A stretch of DNA of 64,000 bases from Bacillota bacterium (GCA_017394515.1 JAFPXY010000014.1:28398-92397), one strand, 5' to 3'. Positions 16,702 through 28,619 are shown, counted from the first letter of the stretch. Notes: generated by a model from the sequence alone, not told the origin. Translations and numbers: made by a program.

Positions 16702-17880
16702 TTAAGCTTTAGGCATACAGCTCAGTGTTTGCCTTTCCAGCTTAAGAAAGGCTTTTTTGGCACGGATGAAAATTGCGAGCATGCCATAGACCAGAGCAAC
16801 GGTTGCAGCCACGTTGACGTACATATTGTTTCTGAAGATCAGCATGATCACTGCAAAGGCAGCCAGCATTACTGCTATCTTTGCTATAAAGACCAGATTT
16901 GGTTTTGTTCGATTCTTCATGTAAATGCCAAGAAGTAACAGAAATACGAAGTACATGATGAGTGAAACCGTCAAAAAAACGGTCTTCGGGAAGATATCCA
17001 CTTCACTCTCCCTCATGAATTCCAGAGCAGCCGTAATGGTGCTCAGGGAGAAGATCAGGAAGATATGTATCATCATATATCCTACTCCGTTAGTGATGAG
17101 CTCCCTGTCTATCAAATAATCATAGCAAAGCTCATAGCTTTGGAAGAGTCCAACTACGATAAGGAAGGTCATGAGTTCAAAGTATATGCCTGAAGCTGTG
17201 ATACCGCCCTCAAAATACACCGCTATGGCAACGATCATCTCGCCGAAGGTGAAAACCACGAAGAGCATGGCTCGTTCCGTCAGATGGCCGAAATCCACGG
17301 GCACCAGATTGTTCACCTTGTTGGTGGCCAGGGTGAAAATGATGCCGAAGGCCAGGGCCGCCGGCGCTATTATCACACCGGTCTTTACATACAGAGGAAT
17401 CGAAACCGAGACTATCACGGTTTCCCCTGCCAGCATTACCATGCTGTACAGTATCTGTATGGCCTCCCAAGGCTTGTTGACGCTGTACTTGCGGTATTTC
17501 AGCCAGTAATTGACCAGCATGTTTATAAGTATCAGAGCCCAGGCGATATCGTATTTATAATACGCTCCTTCGGTCCACTCTGCTCTGGTGGCATCGCCCA
17601 TAAAGTACAGCAAAAACATGTTGATCATTATCATTATATGGTCCTGCACCCCGTTAGAGCCGTAGCGATTGATATAGAAGGTGGTTATGTTCCATATCTG
17701 AATGATGACGAGGGTTCCGAGAACGAAGATCAAAAAAGCCCTGGGCGCGATAAAACCGTCCTCGATATGATGTATCAGAGAACTGTTTTTGCCGATCATG
17801 TAAACGAATATGAGGTCGTATATGAGTTCTATGTACTCGACCTTTTTTTCTTTGATGATCTCAGCTGTATCCTTTAGCAT
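16702..17880 (-). CDS. LtrA (low temperature requirement A) family membrane protein
   Basis: A 392-residue polytopic protein with about ten membrane segments. The family signature is at the N-terminus (KVEYIELIYDLIFVYMIG) and in the FGHLTERAMLFVVFTFGEMIVA segment. LtrA was named from Listeria mutants that fail to grow in the cold. The biochemical function is unknown. It follows the GNAT gene by 6 bases and ends the operon that starts with the alpha/beta hydrolase. Confidence 0.88.
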   Translation of the reverse strand: MLKDTAEIIKEKKVEYIELIYDLIFVYMIGKNSSLIHHIEDGFIAPRAFLIFVLGTLVIIQIWNITTFYINRYGSNGVQDHIMIMINMFLLYFMGDATRAEWTEGAYYKYDIAWALILINMLVNYWLKYRKYSVNKPWEAIQILYSMVMLAGETVIVSVSIPLYVKTGVIIAPAALAFGIIFTLATNKVNNLVPVDFGHLTERAMLFVVFTFGEMIVAIAVYFEGGITASGIYFELMTFLIVVGLFQSYELCYDYLIDRELITNGVGYMMIHIFLIFSLSTITAALEFMRESEVDIFPKTVFLTVSLIMYFVFLLLLGIYMKNRTKPNLVFIAKIAVMLAAFAVIMLIFRNNMYVNVAATVALVYGMLAIFIRAKKAFLKLERQTLSCMPKA

Positions 17881-17886
17881 TATGTC

Positions 17887-18165
17887 TTATACCTCGCAGG
17901 CTTTGAGGCTTACTCTGATGGCGCCGCCTCTTACTACCTGCTCTCCTACTTCCTTGAATCCCATGGCTTCATGGAACTTAAGGCTCGGTCCGTTATATGG
18001 AATGGTATCCACTTCGCAGGTAACAACACCGACGCCGGTCTTTCTGGCATGATCCTTTACGTAATCATAAAGCGCTCTTCCAAGGCCGGCGGAGCGATAA
18101 GGCTCGTCGATAACAATCCTGTCGATGTAGAGGAAGTTAGGATACTTCTTAATGCAAAAAATCAT
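17887..18165 (-). CDS. Short GNAT-family N-acetyltransferase
   Basis: Acetyl-CoA-dependent acetyltransferase fold. Only 92 residues: it begins at the strand that leads into motif A (DEPYRSAGLGRALYDYV, the pyrophosphate loop) and continues to motif B (FHEAMGFKEVGE). The first two strands and helices of a normal 140-160-residue GNAT are absent. The ATG overlaps the stop of the M32 gene (ATGA), so the start looks genuine and the short form may be a natural minimal type or a truncation. Confidence 0.75.
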   Translation of the reverse strand: MIFCIKKYPNFLYIDRIVIDEPYRSAGLGRALYDYVKDHARKTGVGVVTCEVDTIPYNGPSLKFHEAMGFKEVGEQVVRGGAIRVSLKACEV

Positions 18166-19643
18166 CCTTCGGCTCTTTTCTCAAGATGCCTGAGATAATA
18201 TTCATCGTTAAACTCTTCGCCTGTCGCCATCCTCAGCACTTCATCGGCTGAATATCGGTTGGCATATTTTTGCACATGGTCTCTTAACCATGCCATGATC
18301 TCAGTATAGCGGTCTTCCAGAATGAGTTTCTCCGGATCTATATCCTTTGACATGGCTTCATAGAACTGAGCTGCAAAGGCCGATCCCAGCGCATAGGTCG
18401 GGAAATATCCGAAGTAAGCATAGGGCCAGTGCATGTCCTGAAGCACTCCTGCAGATGGTTTGTCGGGTCTTAAACCCAAGTACTCTTCGTACTTATCAGC
18501 CCAGGCATCTAAGAGATCCACCGCCATCAATCCTCCTTCGAAGATCTCCTTTTCAAGTTCGTAGCGGATCATGATGTGTATGGGGTAAGTTACCTCATCG
18601 GACTCCGTCCTGATAAGAGAGGGTCTGACCCTCATAAGGCCTTTATAAAAGTCATCGAATCCAATATTATTGAACTGCTGGCCGAATTCCTCCTTGAGCC
18701 ATGGATAGACCTTTGTCCAGAAAGCTCTGGATCTTCCCATGTGGTTCTCACAGAGCCTTGACTGTGATTCATGAAGGCCTGCGCTTATGCTTCCGCCGAT
18801 GATGGTCCCGTCATATTTAGGATCTATGTTATGGCCGAACCAGGCATGGCCGGATTCGTGGACCGTGGAAAGTATGGCCTGTGTCGGATCCTTTGGTCTG
18901 TACTTGGTGGTAAACCTGATATCGCCCTTGGAAACGAAGGACGTAAGCGGATGCTCGGATTCCGTCACTATACACCAGCTGTCGGTAACGCCTAACAGCT
19001 GAAGTACCTTCTTCATGACTTTTCTCTGACCATCTATAGGGAAGTCTCCATTAAATTTATACAGATCATCCCTGCCCGCTTTCTCTTTGATAAGAGGAAC
19101 TACCCTCTCCTTCACATGAGCAAAAAACTCATCGTACCGCTTCATGTTCCAGCCCTTCTGATGGTCATCCAGCATGCGATCATAGAGTCCCAGAGGACTT
19201 TCCTGAAGCATGGTCAGCTTCTTATATCCGTCGATAACCTTCTGAAGATAAGGAGCGTAGTCCTTGAAGTTCTCTTCTTTCTTGGCTTTGAGCCACTGAA
19301 GAGTCGAACGATCCAGATCTTTGCGGAAGGCCTCATATTCTTCGGGAGGAACGTTCCTCTCTTTGGTGAGGCTTTCATAATAGAGTTCGATCTCACGTTT
19401 AAGATCTCCATCTGTTATTTCCTCAGAATCCTTGAGATCACAGATGATCTCATACATCTTATCATCCTGAAGGAGTCTCATGAATTCTCCGTAAAGGATG
19501 GCTGATCTTTCTCCTCTGTATTCAGCGCCTTCATTTGGACAGCCGTTCACCTGATCTATGCCCATCAGGCTCAAAGCCAGCTGATATGCTGAAAGGCGTT
19601 TATCCCACTTTCTGAATTCTTTTATCTTTTCTTCAACACTCAT
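18162..19643 (-). CDS. M32-family metallocarboxypeptidase (Taq type)
   Basis: Zinc carboxypeptidase that removes C-terminal residues from peptides in the cytoplasm. It has 493 residues from ATG 19643. The open frame continues upstream into the previous gene, but the homology begins at MSVEEKIKEF. The zinc site HESGHAWFGHN (HExxH) and a second M32 motif, HESQSRLCENHMGRS, which supplies the third ligand, are both present. It starts 2 bases after the alpha/beta-hydrolase stop. Confidence 0.94.
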   Translation of the reverse strand: MSVEEKIKEFRKWDKRLSAYQLALSLMGIDQVNGCPNEGAEYRGERSAILYGEFMRLLQDDKMYEIICDLKDSEEITDGDLKREIELYYESLTKERNVPPEEYEAFRKDLDRSTLQWLKAKKEENFKDYAPYLQKVIDGYKKLTMLQESPLGLYDRMLDDHQKGWNMKRYDEFFAHVKERVVPLIKEKAGRDDLYKFNGDFPIDGQRKVMKKVLQLLGVTDSWCIVTESEHPLTSFVSKGDIRFTTKYRPKDPTQAILSTVHESGHAWFGHNIDPKYDGTIIGGSISAGLHESQSRLCENHMGRSRAFWTKVYPWLKEEFGQQFNNIGFDDFYKGLMRVRPSLIRTESDEVTYPIHIMIRYELEKEIFEGGLMAVDLLDAWADKYEEYLGLRPDKPSAGVLQDMHWPYAYFGYFPTYALGSAFAAQFYEAMSKDIDPEKLILEDRYTEIMAWLRDHVQKYANRYSADEVLRMATGEEFNDEYYLRHLEKRAEG

Positions 19644-19645
19644 AT

Positions 19646-20593
19646 TCAACCCCAAAATGCAAATATCTTTTCCCAGTAAGGAATCAGATCTTCTGAATCC
19701 ATCATGTAAAGTTCGTGCTTCTTGCCGGGTATCTGGCATAACTCGCAGTCTGACCAATCTGCAAACAGATCCTGAGCGGCATTCTTTACGATGGTATCCG
19801 CTCCTGCCTGGAAGAGAAGTACCGGGATCCTTACGAGATCCGCCTTGGACATGACATAACGGCAGGCTCTGGCAGCCTGTTTGCCCCACTGGATCGAAGG
19901 TGAGCATGTCTGAAGATGTGGGTCGTTCAGTGTCTTTTTGAAGTAATATTCATAGCGGCATCTGGAGTTACCGGCGCTGTTTTCGAAGTCCGGTTCAGGA
20001 TTGAAACTTCCGTCTGAACCAAAGGGATTCTTACGCCTCTCCCCTATTCCGATTATGCTGGCTGCGGCATAAACCACAGGCACCGGCACTCTTCCGAAAG
20101 TGAGTCCCAGCATGGGAGAACTTAAAACAGCCTTATCAAATAAATATTGATTGTCTTCGATGACCTCGGCGCCAATACATCCGCCCATGGAGTGACAGTA
20201 CAGATAAACCGGCAACCCCTGTGATGCTGGTTTTACTAAATTTTCAGTAAAGTATACCAGGTCTCTCTCATAATCCCTGAAATGCTCTACATGGACCACG
20301 TGAGGATTGTCGTTTATTCTGAAGGATCTGCCATGACCTCTGTGATCCACTCCCCAGACTTCATAGCCGGCCTGGATCATGTAATAAATGGGTTCGGTAA
20401 ACTTCTTGATGGACTCCGTGAAACCGTGGCATATAACCACGCAAGCCTTAGGATCATCTGCTTTATAATGTTCGTAATAAATGGTTTCGCCCGGGTTCCT
20501 CTCGAAGAAGCCGCTTTCCATTCTTTGCGCGAGGAAAGGCTCTACCAGTGTCTTCATATCATTTTCAAAATTTTCTTCTCTGATCCAATTCAT
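19646..20593 (-). CDS. Alpha/beta hydrolase, monoglyceride lipase / lysophospholipase type
   Basis: A 315-residue serine hydrolase from ATG 20593 (GGAGGG upstream). The nucleophile elbow is CHSMGG, preceded by GHGRS. The acid lies in the QAGADTIV segment and the His in PGKKHELY. It most resembles PldB-like lysophospholipases and monoacylglycerol lipases. First gene of an operon with M32, GNAT and LtrA, with its own promoter. Confidence 0.88.
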   Translation of the reverse strand: MNWIREENFENDMKTLVEPFLAQRMESGFFERNPGETIYYEHYKADDPKACVVICHGFTESIKKFTEPIYYMIQAGYEVWGVDHRGHGRSFRINDNPHVVHVEHFRDYERDLVYFTENLVKPASQGLPVYLYCHSMGGCIGAEVIEDNQYLFDKAVLSSPMLGLTFGRVPVPVVYAAASIIGIGERRKNPFGSDGSFNPEPDFENSAGNSRCRYEYYFKKTLNDPHLQTCSPSIQWGKQAARACRYVMSKADLVRIPVLLFQAGADTIVKNAAQDLFADWSDCELCQIPGKKHELYMMDSEDLIPYWEKIFAFWG

Positions 20594-20621
20594 CTCTCGA
20601 CCCTCCGTATAATATGCTATT

Positions 20622-20651
20622 ATTATACCCTTATATCCTAAAAAAGACAAT
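20622..20651 (-). promoter_or_regulatory. Promoter of the alpha/beta hydrolase operon
   Basis: TTGTCT, 18-base spacer, TATAAT on the minus strand, about 25 bases before the RBS. Confidence 0.65.
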
Positions 20652-20654
20652 ACA

Positions 20655-20677
20655 AAAGCCCCTCTTAAAGGGGCTTG
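20655..20677 (-). terminator. Terminator after the 20694-21371 gene
   Basis: AAGCCCC-TTTAAGA-GGGGCTT hairpin followed by TTGT on the minus strand. It also lies just upstream of the next promoter. Confidence 0.75.
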
Positions 20678-20693
20678 TAAAGATCATTTATGA

Positions 20694-21371
20694 TCAGGAC
20701 ATCTGGATAATAGGACCCAGAGCCATGGCCAGGATCACACCCAGGAGTAAGCTCACGCAAACCTGAATGATTCCGGTGGCCAGTACGATAGCCATCAAAG
20801 CGATGATGATGGCATTGAAGAGATCCATGACCATATCCGTAAAGTGGAAATAGATCATTCCACAATCGAAGCAATATGCACCCATAACGCCCAGGATGAT
20901 TGCATCAAAGGCGATGGATGGCCAGCTTCTGCTCTTGGCATACCAAAATATCACCGCAAGCGGAATTGAGATCGCGGTTATCATGATCCATGTGGAAAAG
21001 CTCTCAGGAACGGTTGCTTCTGCGAAAACCTTAGGCAGAAGTGTACGTCCTACGATGGTGCACGCAAAGAATACCAGCTCGTTGATAGCTGCCTTAAGGG
21101 GCCTCGTACTGCATACTGCCACCGTAAGTCCCAGCAGGAACCAGATGGGGAATCTGGAAAAGACTACATCGAACTGCAGGTCTTTAACTATGTCCTGCCA
21201 CCATACCGTGCTGTTTTCCGCAAAAAACTCCGCTGCCTGAGCAAGTAAGCCCACTGCAACGCCGAATACGCCAACTAGTATCGTAGAAAGAACGCTGGCA
21301 GGCACTGAAGCCGTCAGGTCAGGTTCTCTTACTTTATCTAATGTTTTAAATAATGCTGGTTTCTGTCTCAT
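20694..21371 (-). CDS. Unrecognised multi-pass membrane protein
   Basis: 225 residues with about six to seven hydrophobic helices. One helix is close to AYCFDCGMIYFHFTDM, which carries cysteine, histidine and acidic residues. I recognise no family. The start has AGAGGG upstream. It lies between the CDF transporter and the hydrolase operon and has its own terminator. Confidence 0.65.
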   Translation of the reverse strand: MRQKPALFKTLDKVREPDLTASVPASVLSTILVGVFGVAVGLLAQAAEFFAENSTVWWQDIVKDLQFDVVFSRFPIWFLLGLTVAVCSTRPLKAAINELVFFACTIVGRTLLPKVFAEATVPESFSTWIMITAISIPLAVIFWYAKSRSWPSIAFDAIILGVMGAYCFDCGMIYFHFTDMVMDLFNAIIIALMAIVLATGIIQVCVSLLLGVILAMALGPIIQMS

Positions 21372-21467
21372 GTCTTCCCTCTAAATAACCTTTATATTAC
21401 CATTATACCCAAATCTTGATTTTTATCAACTAAATATTTTCTTACGATTTTATTATCATAAATTAAT

Positions 21468-22589
21468 TTAGATATCGCTGAAATCGATATCCATAGCGAT
21501 CTGGAATGTGTAATCAGGGAATTCCTTCTGAAGGCTTTCCAGAACATCAGTATAAACCTGCTTGCGATCTTTTGCTTCAAAGCTTACAACGATGTCGAAA
21601 CGAATATTTTTTGCTTCATGATCGATATAAAATCCGTGGGCCTGAAGGACGTAAGGATTTTCTGTGGCTATGCGATAAACCTTTTCTCTGGTAGCAATTG
21701 CCTCAGGATCCCGGGTATTAAGGGAGTAAATACCTACGCCTGTCAGTATTACATCGTGCTTCTGAAGGACTTCAATGGTTACCTTTCTTATCAAGCTGTC
21801 CAGTTCATCCGCAGTAATGCTGTCCGGCACTTCGATATGTACAGAACCGTTGTAAGAATCCGGTCCATAGTTGTGGAGAACCAGATCATATGCACCGCTG
21901 ATTCCGGGAAAAGAAGTGATAGTCTTCTTGATATCTCTTACGAGCTGAGCATCCGCCCTCTCGCCCAGGATCTTTGAAAGTGTATCTCTGAGCATTTCAA
22001 TGCCCGATTTGATGATCACCGCAGCGATTATAGCACCGAGATAGGCTTCAAGTGATAAGCCGGTGACCAGGAAAATTACAGCTGCAACCAAAGTAGATGC
22101 TGAGATTACAGAATCCAGAGTCGCATCCTCGCCGGAGTTGATGAGAGAATCCGAATTAACCTTTTCTCCTGTCTTTTTGACGTATCTTCCAAGGAGAATC
22201 TTGACTACGACAGCGACTGCTACGATTATCAGCGCAGGAACTGAATAGTCAGGAGTCTCTGGTTCGATTATCTTCTTTACCGACTCCACAAAGGCAGTTA
22301 TACCTGCATAAAGCACCAGCATGGAGATGACCATGGCACTTAGATACTCGATCCTACCATAGCCAAAGGGATGCTTTCTGTCTGCCTCTTTTCCGGCCAG
22401 TTTAGTTCCTACGATGGTAATAACAGAACTTGCCGCATCTGACAGATTGTTCACTGCGTCCATGACGATGGCTATAGAATGAGATGTCAGACCTATGACT
22501 GCTTTAAAGGCAGCCAGAAATACATTGGCCAGAATGCCTATGATACTGGTCCTTATAATTATTTTATCGCGCTTTGTTTCTTCTTTCAT
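21468..22589 (-). CDS. Cation diffusion facilitator (CDF) transporter
   Basis: Proton-coupled efflux pump for divalent metals, 373 residues. Six membrane segments carry the family metal sites: MDAVNNLSDAASS in helix 2, with the Asp/Asn pattern often seen in the Mn/Fe branch, and SGEDATLDSVISA in helix 5. A ferredoxin-like cytoplasmic domain follows (GAYDLVLHNYGPDSYNGSVHIEVPD). The C-terminus ends at the DIDFSDI segment. The start has GGAGAG upstream. Metal specificity is not proven. Confidence 0.92.
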   Translation of the reverse strand: MKEETKRDKIIIRTSIIGILANVFLAAFKAVIGLTSHSIAIVMDAVNNLSDAASSVITIVGTKLAGKEADRKHPFGYGRIEYLSAMVISMLVLYAGITAFVESVKKIIEPETPDYSVPALIIVAVAVVVKILLGRYVKKTGEKVNSDSLINSGEDATLDSVISASTLVAAVIFLVTGLSLEAYLGAIIAAVIIKSGIEMLRDTLSKILGERADAQLVRDIKKTITSFPGISGAYDLVLHNYGPDSYNGSVHIEVPDSITADELDSLIRKVTIEVLQKHDVILTGVGIYSLNTRDPEAIATREKVYRIATENPYVLQAHGFYIDHEAKNIRFDIVVSFEAKDRKQVYTDVLESLQKEFPDYTFQIAMDIDFSDI

Positions 22590-22672
22590 TTTTTCTCTCC
22601 AATTTTTTCAGATGAAATGGCTTCTCGCTGTAAATTTTTTCCAATGTCAATTTAACAACACTGATCCTCCTG

Positions 22673-23857
22673 TCACACTTTAGACAGAAGACATACGCAC
22701 TCGATATGCTTAGTGAAAGGGAAATTGTCAAAAGGCTTGAGATATTTCACCTTGTAACCATAGTATTCAAAGTAAGCCAGGTTCTGAGCCAGCGTCTTCG
22801 GTCCGCAGCTAACGTAGAGGATCTCGTCCACTCCGTAGGAGATGATCTTGTCCAAAGCCTTGGGCTGAATGCCTGCTCTTGGAGGATCCACCACGATGAC
22901 GTCTGGTTTATCGAAATCTTCACCCTCCAGCACCTTATACACGTCCCCCGCAAAAAACTCGCAGTTCGTAAGCCCATTCAATGCAGCATTTTCCCTGGCC
23001 GCTTCTACAGCTTCCTCCACTATTTCGACGCCCAGTACCTTATCAGCCTTCAGGGCCATTATCTGAGAAATGGTGCCGGTGCCACAGTAAAGATCGAACA
23101 CGCGCTTACCCTCGATTCCCGGAATCAGAGCCAGTGCCTCTTGATAGAGCCTGGTCACAGCCTCCACGTTGGTCTGGAAAAAACTGAAGGCGCTTACCTT
23201 GAACTTAAGGCCCAGGAGTTCCTCCATATAATAGTCCCTGCCCCAGATAATCTCCGTGCTGTCTGGAATGACTGCATCTGCTAAAGTATCGCAGTTGGTC
23301 CTGAGAACGCCCACTAAGTTGTTTTCAAGATCTAAGTTTCTTATCATCTCAGCATAGGCTTCAGAGTCGAACTTAAGTCCGGAAGCCTCATCAGACGCTG
23401 TTACTATGTTTACAAGTATTTCTTCAGTGCTTACTCCCCTGCGGATTATGAGGTTTCTCATAAGGCCGGCGTGGGATTTTTTGTTGTATTTCGGGTAGCC
23501 TTTTTCAATGACGAAGTCCAGAGTGGCTCGAAGTATCTTATTGAAATCCGGGTGCACCAGCTGGCACTGATCCACGGTTATGATGGACATGAACTTGCCC
23601 TTCATGTGCATCCCCAGGGTCATCTCGCCGTCCTTTACCAGGTCGCCGAAGGTGTACTCCATCTTATTCCTGTAAGCGTACTGAGATGGACAGCCTTCTA
23701 TGTGATCGAAGACCTCAGGTTCCACCTTGTTCTTTGCGAGAAGTGCCCTGACCTCGCCTTCTTTGGCTTTAAGCTGCTCCTCGTAGGGAACGCCTTGATA
23801 TATGCAGCCGCCGCAGAATTCATCCTGGGGGCAGATGTTTGAGATTTTTTCTGTCAT
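22673..23857 (-). CDS. 23S rRNA (uracil-5-)-methyltransferase, RlmD/RumA family
   Basis: SAM-dependent m5U methyltransferase, 394 residues from ATG 23857 (AAGGAG). The longer frame would add unsupported residues within the vanY-like gene. Cysteines for a 4Fe-4S cluster lie at the N-terminus (CPQDEFCGGC). The SAM loop is DLYCGTGTISQ, followed by VDPPRAG, and the catalytic Cys is in YVSCGPKTLA. There is no TRAM domain. Which uridine is methylated cannot be told. Confidence 0.92.
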   Translation of the reverse strand: MTEKISNICPQDEFCGGCIYQGVPYEEQLKAKEGEVRALLAKNKVEPEVFDHIEGCPSQYAYRNKMEYTFGDLVKDGEMTLGMHMKGKFMSIITVDQCQLVHPDFNKILRATLDFVIEKGYPKYNKKSHAGLMRNLIIRRGVSTEEILVNIVTASDEASGLKFDSEAYAEMIRNLDLENNLVGVLRTNCDTLADAVIPDSTEIIWGRDYYMEELLGLKFKVSAFSFFQTNVEAVTRLYQEALALIPGIEGKRVFDLYCGTGTISQIMALKADKVLGVEIVEEAVEAARENAALNGLTNCEFFAGDVYKVLEGEDFDKPDVIVVDPPRAGIQPKALDKIISYGVDEILYVSCGPKTLAQNLAYFEYYGYKVKYLKPFDNFPFTKHIECVCLLSKV

Positions 23858-23859
23858 TT

Positions 23860-26170
<2,311 letters not shown>

Positions 26171-26174
26171 TTAT

Positions 26175-26206
26175 TAAAAAATCAGCCGGTAACCTGACCG
26201 GCTGAT
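26175..26206 (-). terminator. Terminator of the symporter gene
   Basis: ATCAGCCGGT-CAGGTT-ACCGGCTGAT hairpin followed by six T on the minus strand. Confidence 0.9.
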
Positions 26207-26223
26207 CATATTATACACTATTT

Positions 26224-27561
26224 TTAGCTCCATTTGAAGCCCTTAAGTCCAATAATATACAATGCGATTACGATAATCGGAACCACATATTTGAAGATGG
26301 GCTTCATCCACTGCTGGACCTTCATGCCTTTGCCCTCGTTAGCTTCGCGAAGGAAAGCATCCCAACCCCAGCCAAACTTGTCGCTGGTGCAAAATACTGT
26401 CATCACAAGTGCTCCGATAGGAAGCAGATTGCTGGATACGATGAAATCCCAGAAGTCAAGCCATGCTGTGCCTTCTGCGAAGGGCTGGAAGTGGAACACG
26501 CTGTATCCGAGGGCCGTGGTAAGGGCTGAAACGAATACCACGATACCGCAAAGCAGTGAGCCCTTCTTACGGTCAAGACCTGTGATCTCTCTTACGCAAG
26601 CAAGAATGTTTTCACATACAGCAAGCACTGTTGAGAAAGCTGCAAAGGTCATGAACAGGAAGAAGATGGTTCCCCATATTCTACCGCCGGCCATGGTGTT
26701 GAATACTCCGGCCATGGTGTTAAAGAGCAGCGCTGGACCTGCGTCTACTTCGAGGCCAAGGGATGTGCAAGCCGGGAAGATGATGAGACCTGCCATGATG
26801 GCTACGAAGGTATCCAAACAAATGATGCTTACGGATTCACCCATGAGTGAGCGTTCTTTGCCGATATATGATCCGAAGATAGCCATGGAACCAATACCGA
26901 TGGACAGCGTAAAGAATGCCTGATTCATGGCTGCAACTATAACGTTGAAGTCAATCTTTGCGAAGTCAGGGATCAGGTAGAACTTGAGTCCTTCTGCAGC
27001 TCCTTTTAAGGTGATACTTCTTATAGCCAGCACCAGCATGAGGATCAGAAGTGCGACCATCATGTACTTGGTTACCCTTTCCATACCTGACTGAAGGTTA
27101 AAGGATAAAACTATGAACGCAATGATAACTACTACGAAAAGATAGCCTACGTTAAGCCCCGGGTTGGTTATCATGGGAACGAAGCCTAAATCAGAGGTAG
27201 CCCCTCTTAAGAAGCTTACGAAGTAATAAACGATCCAACCGGTAACTACTGTGTAGAATGCCATAAGGCAGAAGTTGCCAAAAAGTGCCAGCCCGCCGTG
27301 GATGTGCCACTTCTGGCCGGGTCTTTCAAGTTTCTGATACATCTTTACAGGGCTAGCCTGAGCAGCACGTCCGAGAGCAAACTCAACGGTCATTGCCGGG
27401 AGACCCAGTAAAATAAGACAAATGATGTAGACCAGTACGAAAGCCGCTCCGCCGTTCTGACCGGTCATCCAGGGAAATTTCCATACATTGCCGCAGCCGA
27501 TGGCGCAGCCTGCACTGATGAGAATGAAGCCTAACCTGCTGCCTAAACGTTCTCTTTCCAT
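26224..27561 (-). CDS. Sodium:neurotransmitter symporter family (SNF) transporter
   Basis: Sodium-coupled amino-acid or amine importer of the LeuT fold, 445 residues with 11-12 membrane helices. The unwound first helix carries GCAIGCGNVWKFPWMTGQNGG. Helix 6 has SIGIGSMAIFGSYIG. The bacterial members import amino acids such as leucine, alanine or tryptophan. The substrate here is not known. It is transcribed alone, diverging from the PD-(D/E)XK-like gene. Confidence 0.94.
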   Translation of the reverse strand: MERERLGSRLGFILISAGCAIGCGNVWKFPWMTGQNGGAAFVLVYIICLILLGLPAMTVEFALGRAAQASPVKMYQKLERPGQKWHIHGGLALFGNFCLMAFYTVVTGWIVYYFVSFLRGATSDLGFVPMITNPGLNVGYLFVVVIIAFIVLSFNLQSGMERVTKYMMVALLILMLVLAIRSITLKGAAEGLKFYLIPDFAKIDFNVIVAAMNQAFFTLSIGIGSMAIFGSYIGKERSLMGESVSIICLDTFVAIMAGLIIFPACTSLGLEVDAGPALLFNTMAGVFNTMAGGRIWGTIFFLFMTFAAFSTVLAVCENILACVREITGLDRKKGSLLCGIVVFVSALTTALGYSVFHFQPFAEGTAWLDFWDFIVSSNLLPIGALVMTVFCTSDKFGWGWDAFLREANEGKGMKVQQWMKPIFKYVVPIIVIALYIIGLKGFKWS

Positions 27562-27599
27562 AATAAAAACTCCTTAAAAATTGATAATTACGATAAAAA

Positions 27600-27628
27600 A
27601 TTGTAACACAACTAATATGATTTGTCGA
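27600..27628 (-). promoter_or_regulatory. Promoter of the SNF transporter gene
   Basis: TCGACA, 17-base spacer, TACAAT on the minus strand. Confidence 0.65.
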
Positions 27629-27685
27629 CCGTTTGTTTTAAATTTTCTGAAATTTCTGCAAATCTTCTGGCGGGTTTTTTGCGGA

Positions 27686-27714
27686 TTGGGCTGAAAGTAA
27701 CGTTTGAGTATGAT
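27686..27714 (+). promoter_or_regulatory. Promoter of the PD-(D/E)XK-like gene
   Basis: TTGGGC, 17-base spacer, TATGAT, then a leader of about 80 bases that holds the hairpin at 27742-27763. Confidence 0.55.
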
Positions 27715-27741
27715 ATTATGGTATCAGCAAAGTTTAAACTG

Positions 27742-27763
27742 AGCTCCGGGATGGTCCGGAGCT
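27742..27763 (+). promoter_or_regulatory. Leader hairpin before the PD-(D/E)XK-like gene
   Basis: AGCTCCGG-GATGGT-CCGGAGCT stem, followed 8 bases later by TTTTTT. It sits between promoter and start codon, so it may attenuate transcription or it may be an older terminator. Confidence 0.55.
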
Positions 27764-27803
27764 TTAGTGTTTTTTGGATCTGAGAAAGGAAAATGAAAAC
27801 GAA

Positions 27804-28619
27804 ATGCTTAAGCGAATGATAGAAGACGAGCTCCGGTATGAGGAGATGGAGTTGGAAAAGATCAAGACCGGATTGAAAGATGTTAAGGAATTGGTGTTGA
27901 CATACTCAAAAGGTCAATTTCACTATCGCAAGAAATCTGAAACCAAATATCGTTATATAAAAAAATCTGATCGTGACCTTTTGAAGAAGATCTCAGGAAT
28001 CAGATACATGATAGAAAAGTTTAAAATCCTAGAGTCCAATATCCGGGTACTTAAAATTTTATTGAGTCGTTTGTCAGATTATGATGAAGAAGCTGTATAT
28101 AACAAAATGCCAAAAGCACACCGCAAGGCTGCAGATTATTTAAGGGAAACTGCACCATCTGAAAAAGTAATCCAATCTGAAAATCCAAAGCACAGAGAAG
28201 ATTTGACTAAAACAGCCCTTGATGGTTTGAAACTTAGATCCAAGAACGAGTTGGATGTGTATCATGTTTTGAAAGGCTACGATCTTAATGTCAGATATGA
28301 GAAAGCTCTCGTTCTTAAAGAACGAATAGTCATGCCAAACGGTGAAGTTGTAGAAAAAGAAGTCACAGTGTATCCGGACTTCACAATAATACTGCCAGAC
28401 GGCTTTAAGATATATTGGGAAGTATGCGGTCTCTATGACAAGCCCTCTTATCGCAGGAATCAATTTGATAAATTCAACTTGTATTATGATAATGGGATAT
28501 ACCTTCCATATAATCTTATTGTGACTATGGAAAGTGATGAAAAGCCTATTAATATGGTTTTGATCAGAAGAATCATTGAAGCGGAGATCTTGCCGAGGAT
28601 AAAGGAATGCTCGAAATAG
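27804..28619 (+). CDS. PD-(D/E)XK nuclease-like protein of unknown role, next to decamer array C
   Basis: A 271-residue protein from ATG 27804 (AAAGGA 13 bases upstream). TTG 27774 would add ten residues. The first 110 residues are charged helices, likely a coiled coil. The C-terminal domain has the order of a PD-(D/E)XK fold: SKNELDVYHVL (Glu149), VYPDFTIILPDG (Asp192), then KIYWEVCGLYDKPSYRR (Glu206) and a long helix ending in YYDNGIYLPYNLIVTMES. The third motif has no obvious Lys two residues after Glu206, so activity is not certain. Many Firmicutes carry proteins ending in a similar D-F-T, Y-W-E, nGi pattern with no known function. Its stop is only 15 bases before the array. Confidence 0.65.
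   Translation: MLKRMIEDELRYEEMELEKIKTGLKDVKELVLTYSKGQFHYRKKSETKYRYIKKSDRDLLKKISGIRYMIEKFKILESNIRVLKILLSRLSDYDEEAVYNKMPKAHRKAADYLRETAPSEKVIQSENPKHREDLTKTALDGLKLRSKNELDVYHVLKGYDLNVRYEKALVLKERIVMPNGEVVEKEVTVYPDFTIILPDGFKIYWEVCGLYDKPSYRRNQFDKFNLYYDNGIYLPYNLIVTMESDEKPINMVLIRRIIEAEILPRIKECSK

Noticed and set aside
20694..21371. Assignment to a named transporter family
   Set aside because: The helices show no motif that I can tie to a family, so it is left as an unrecognised membrane protein.
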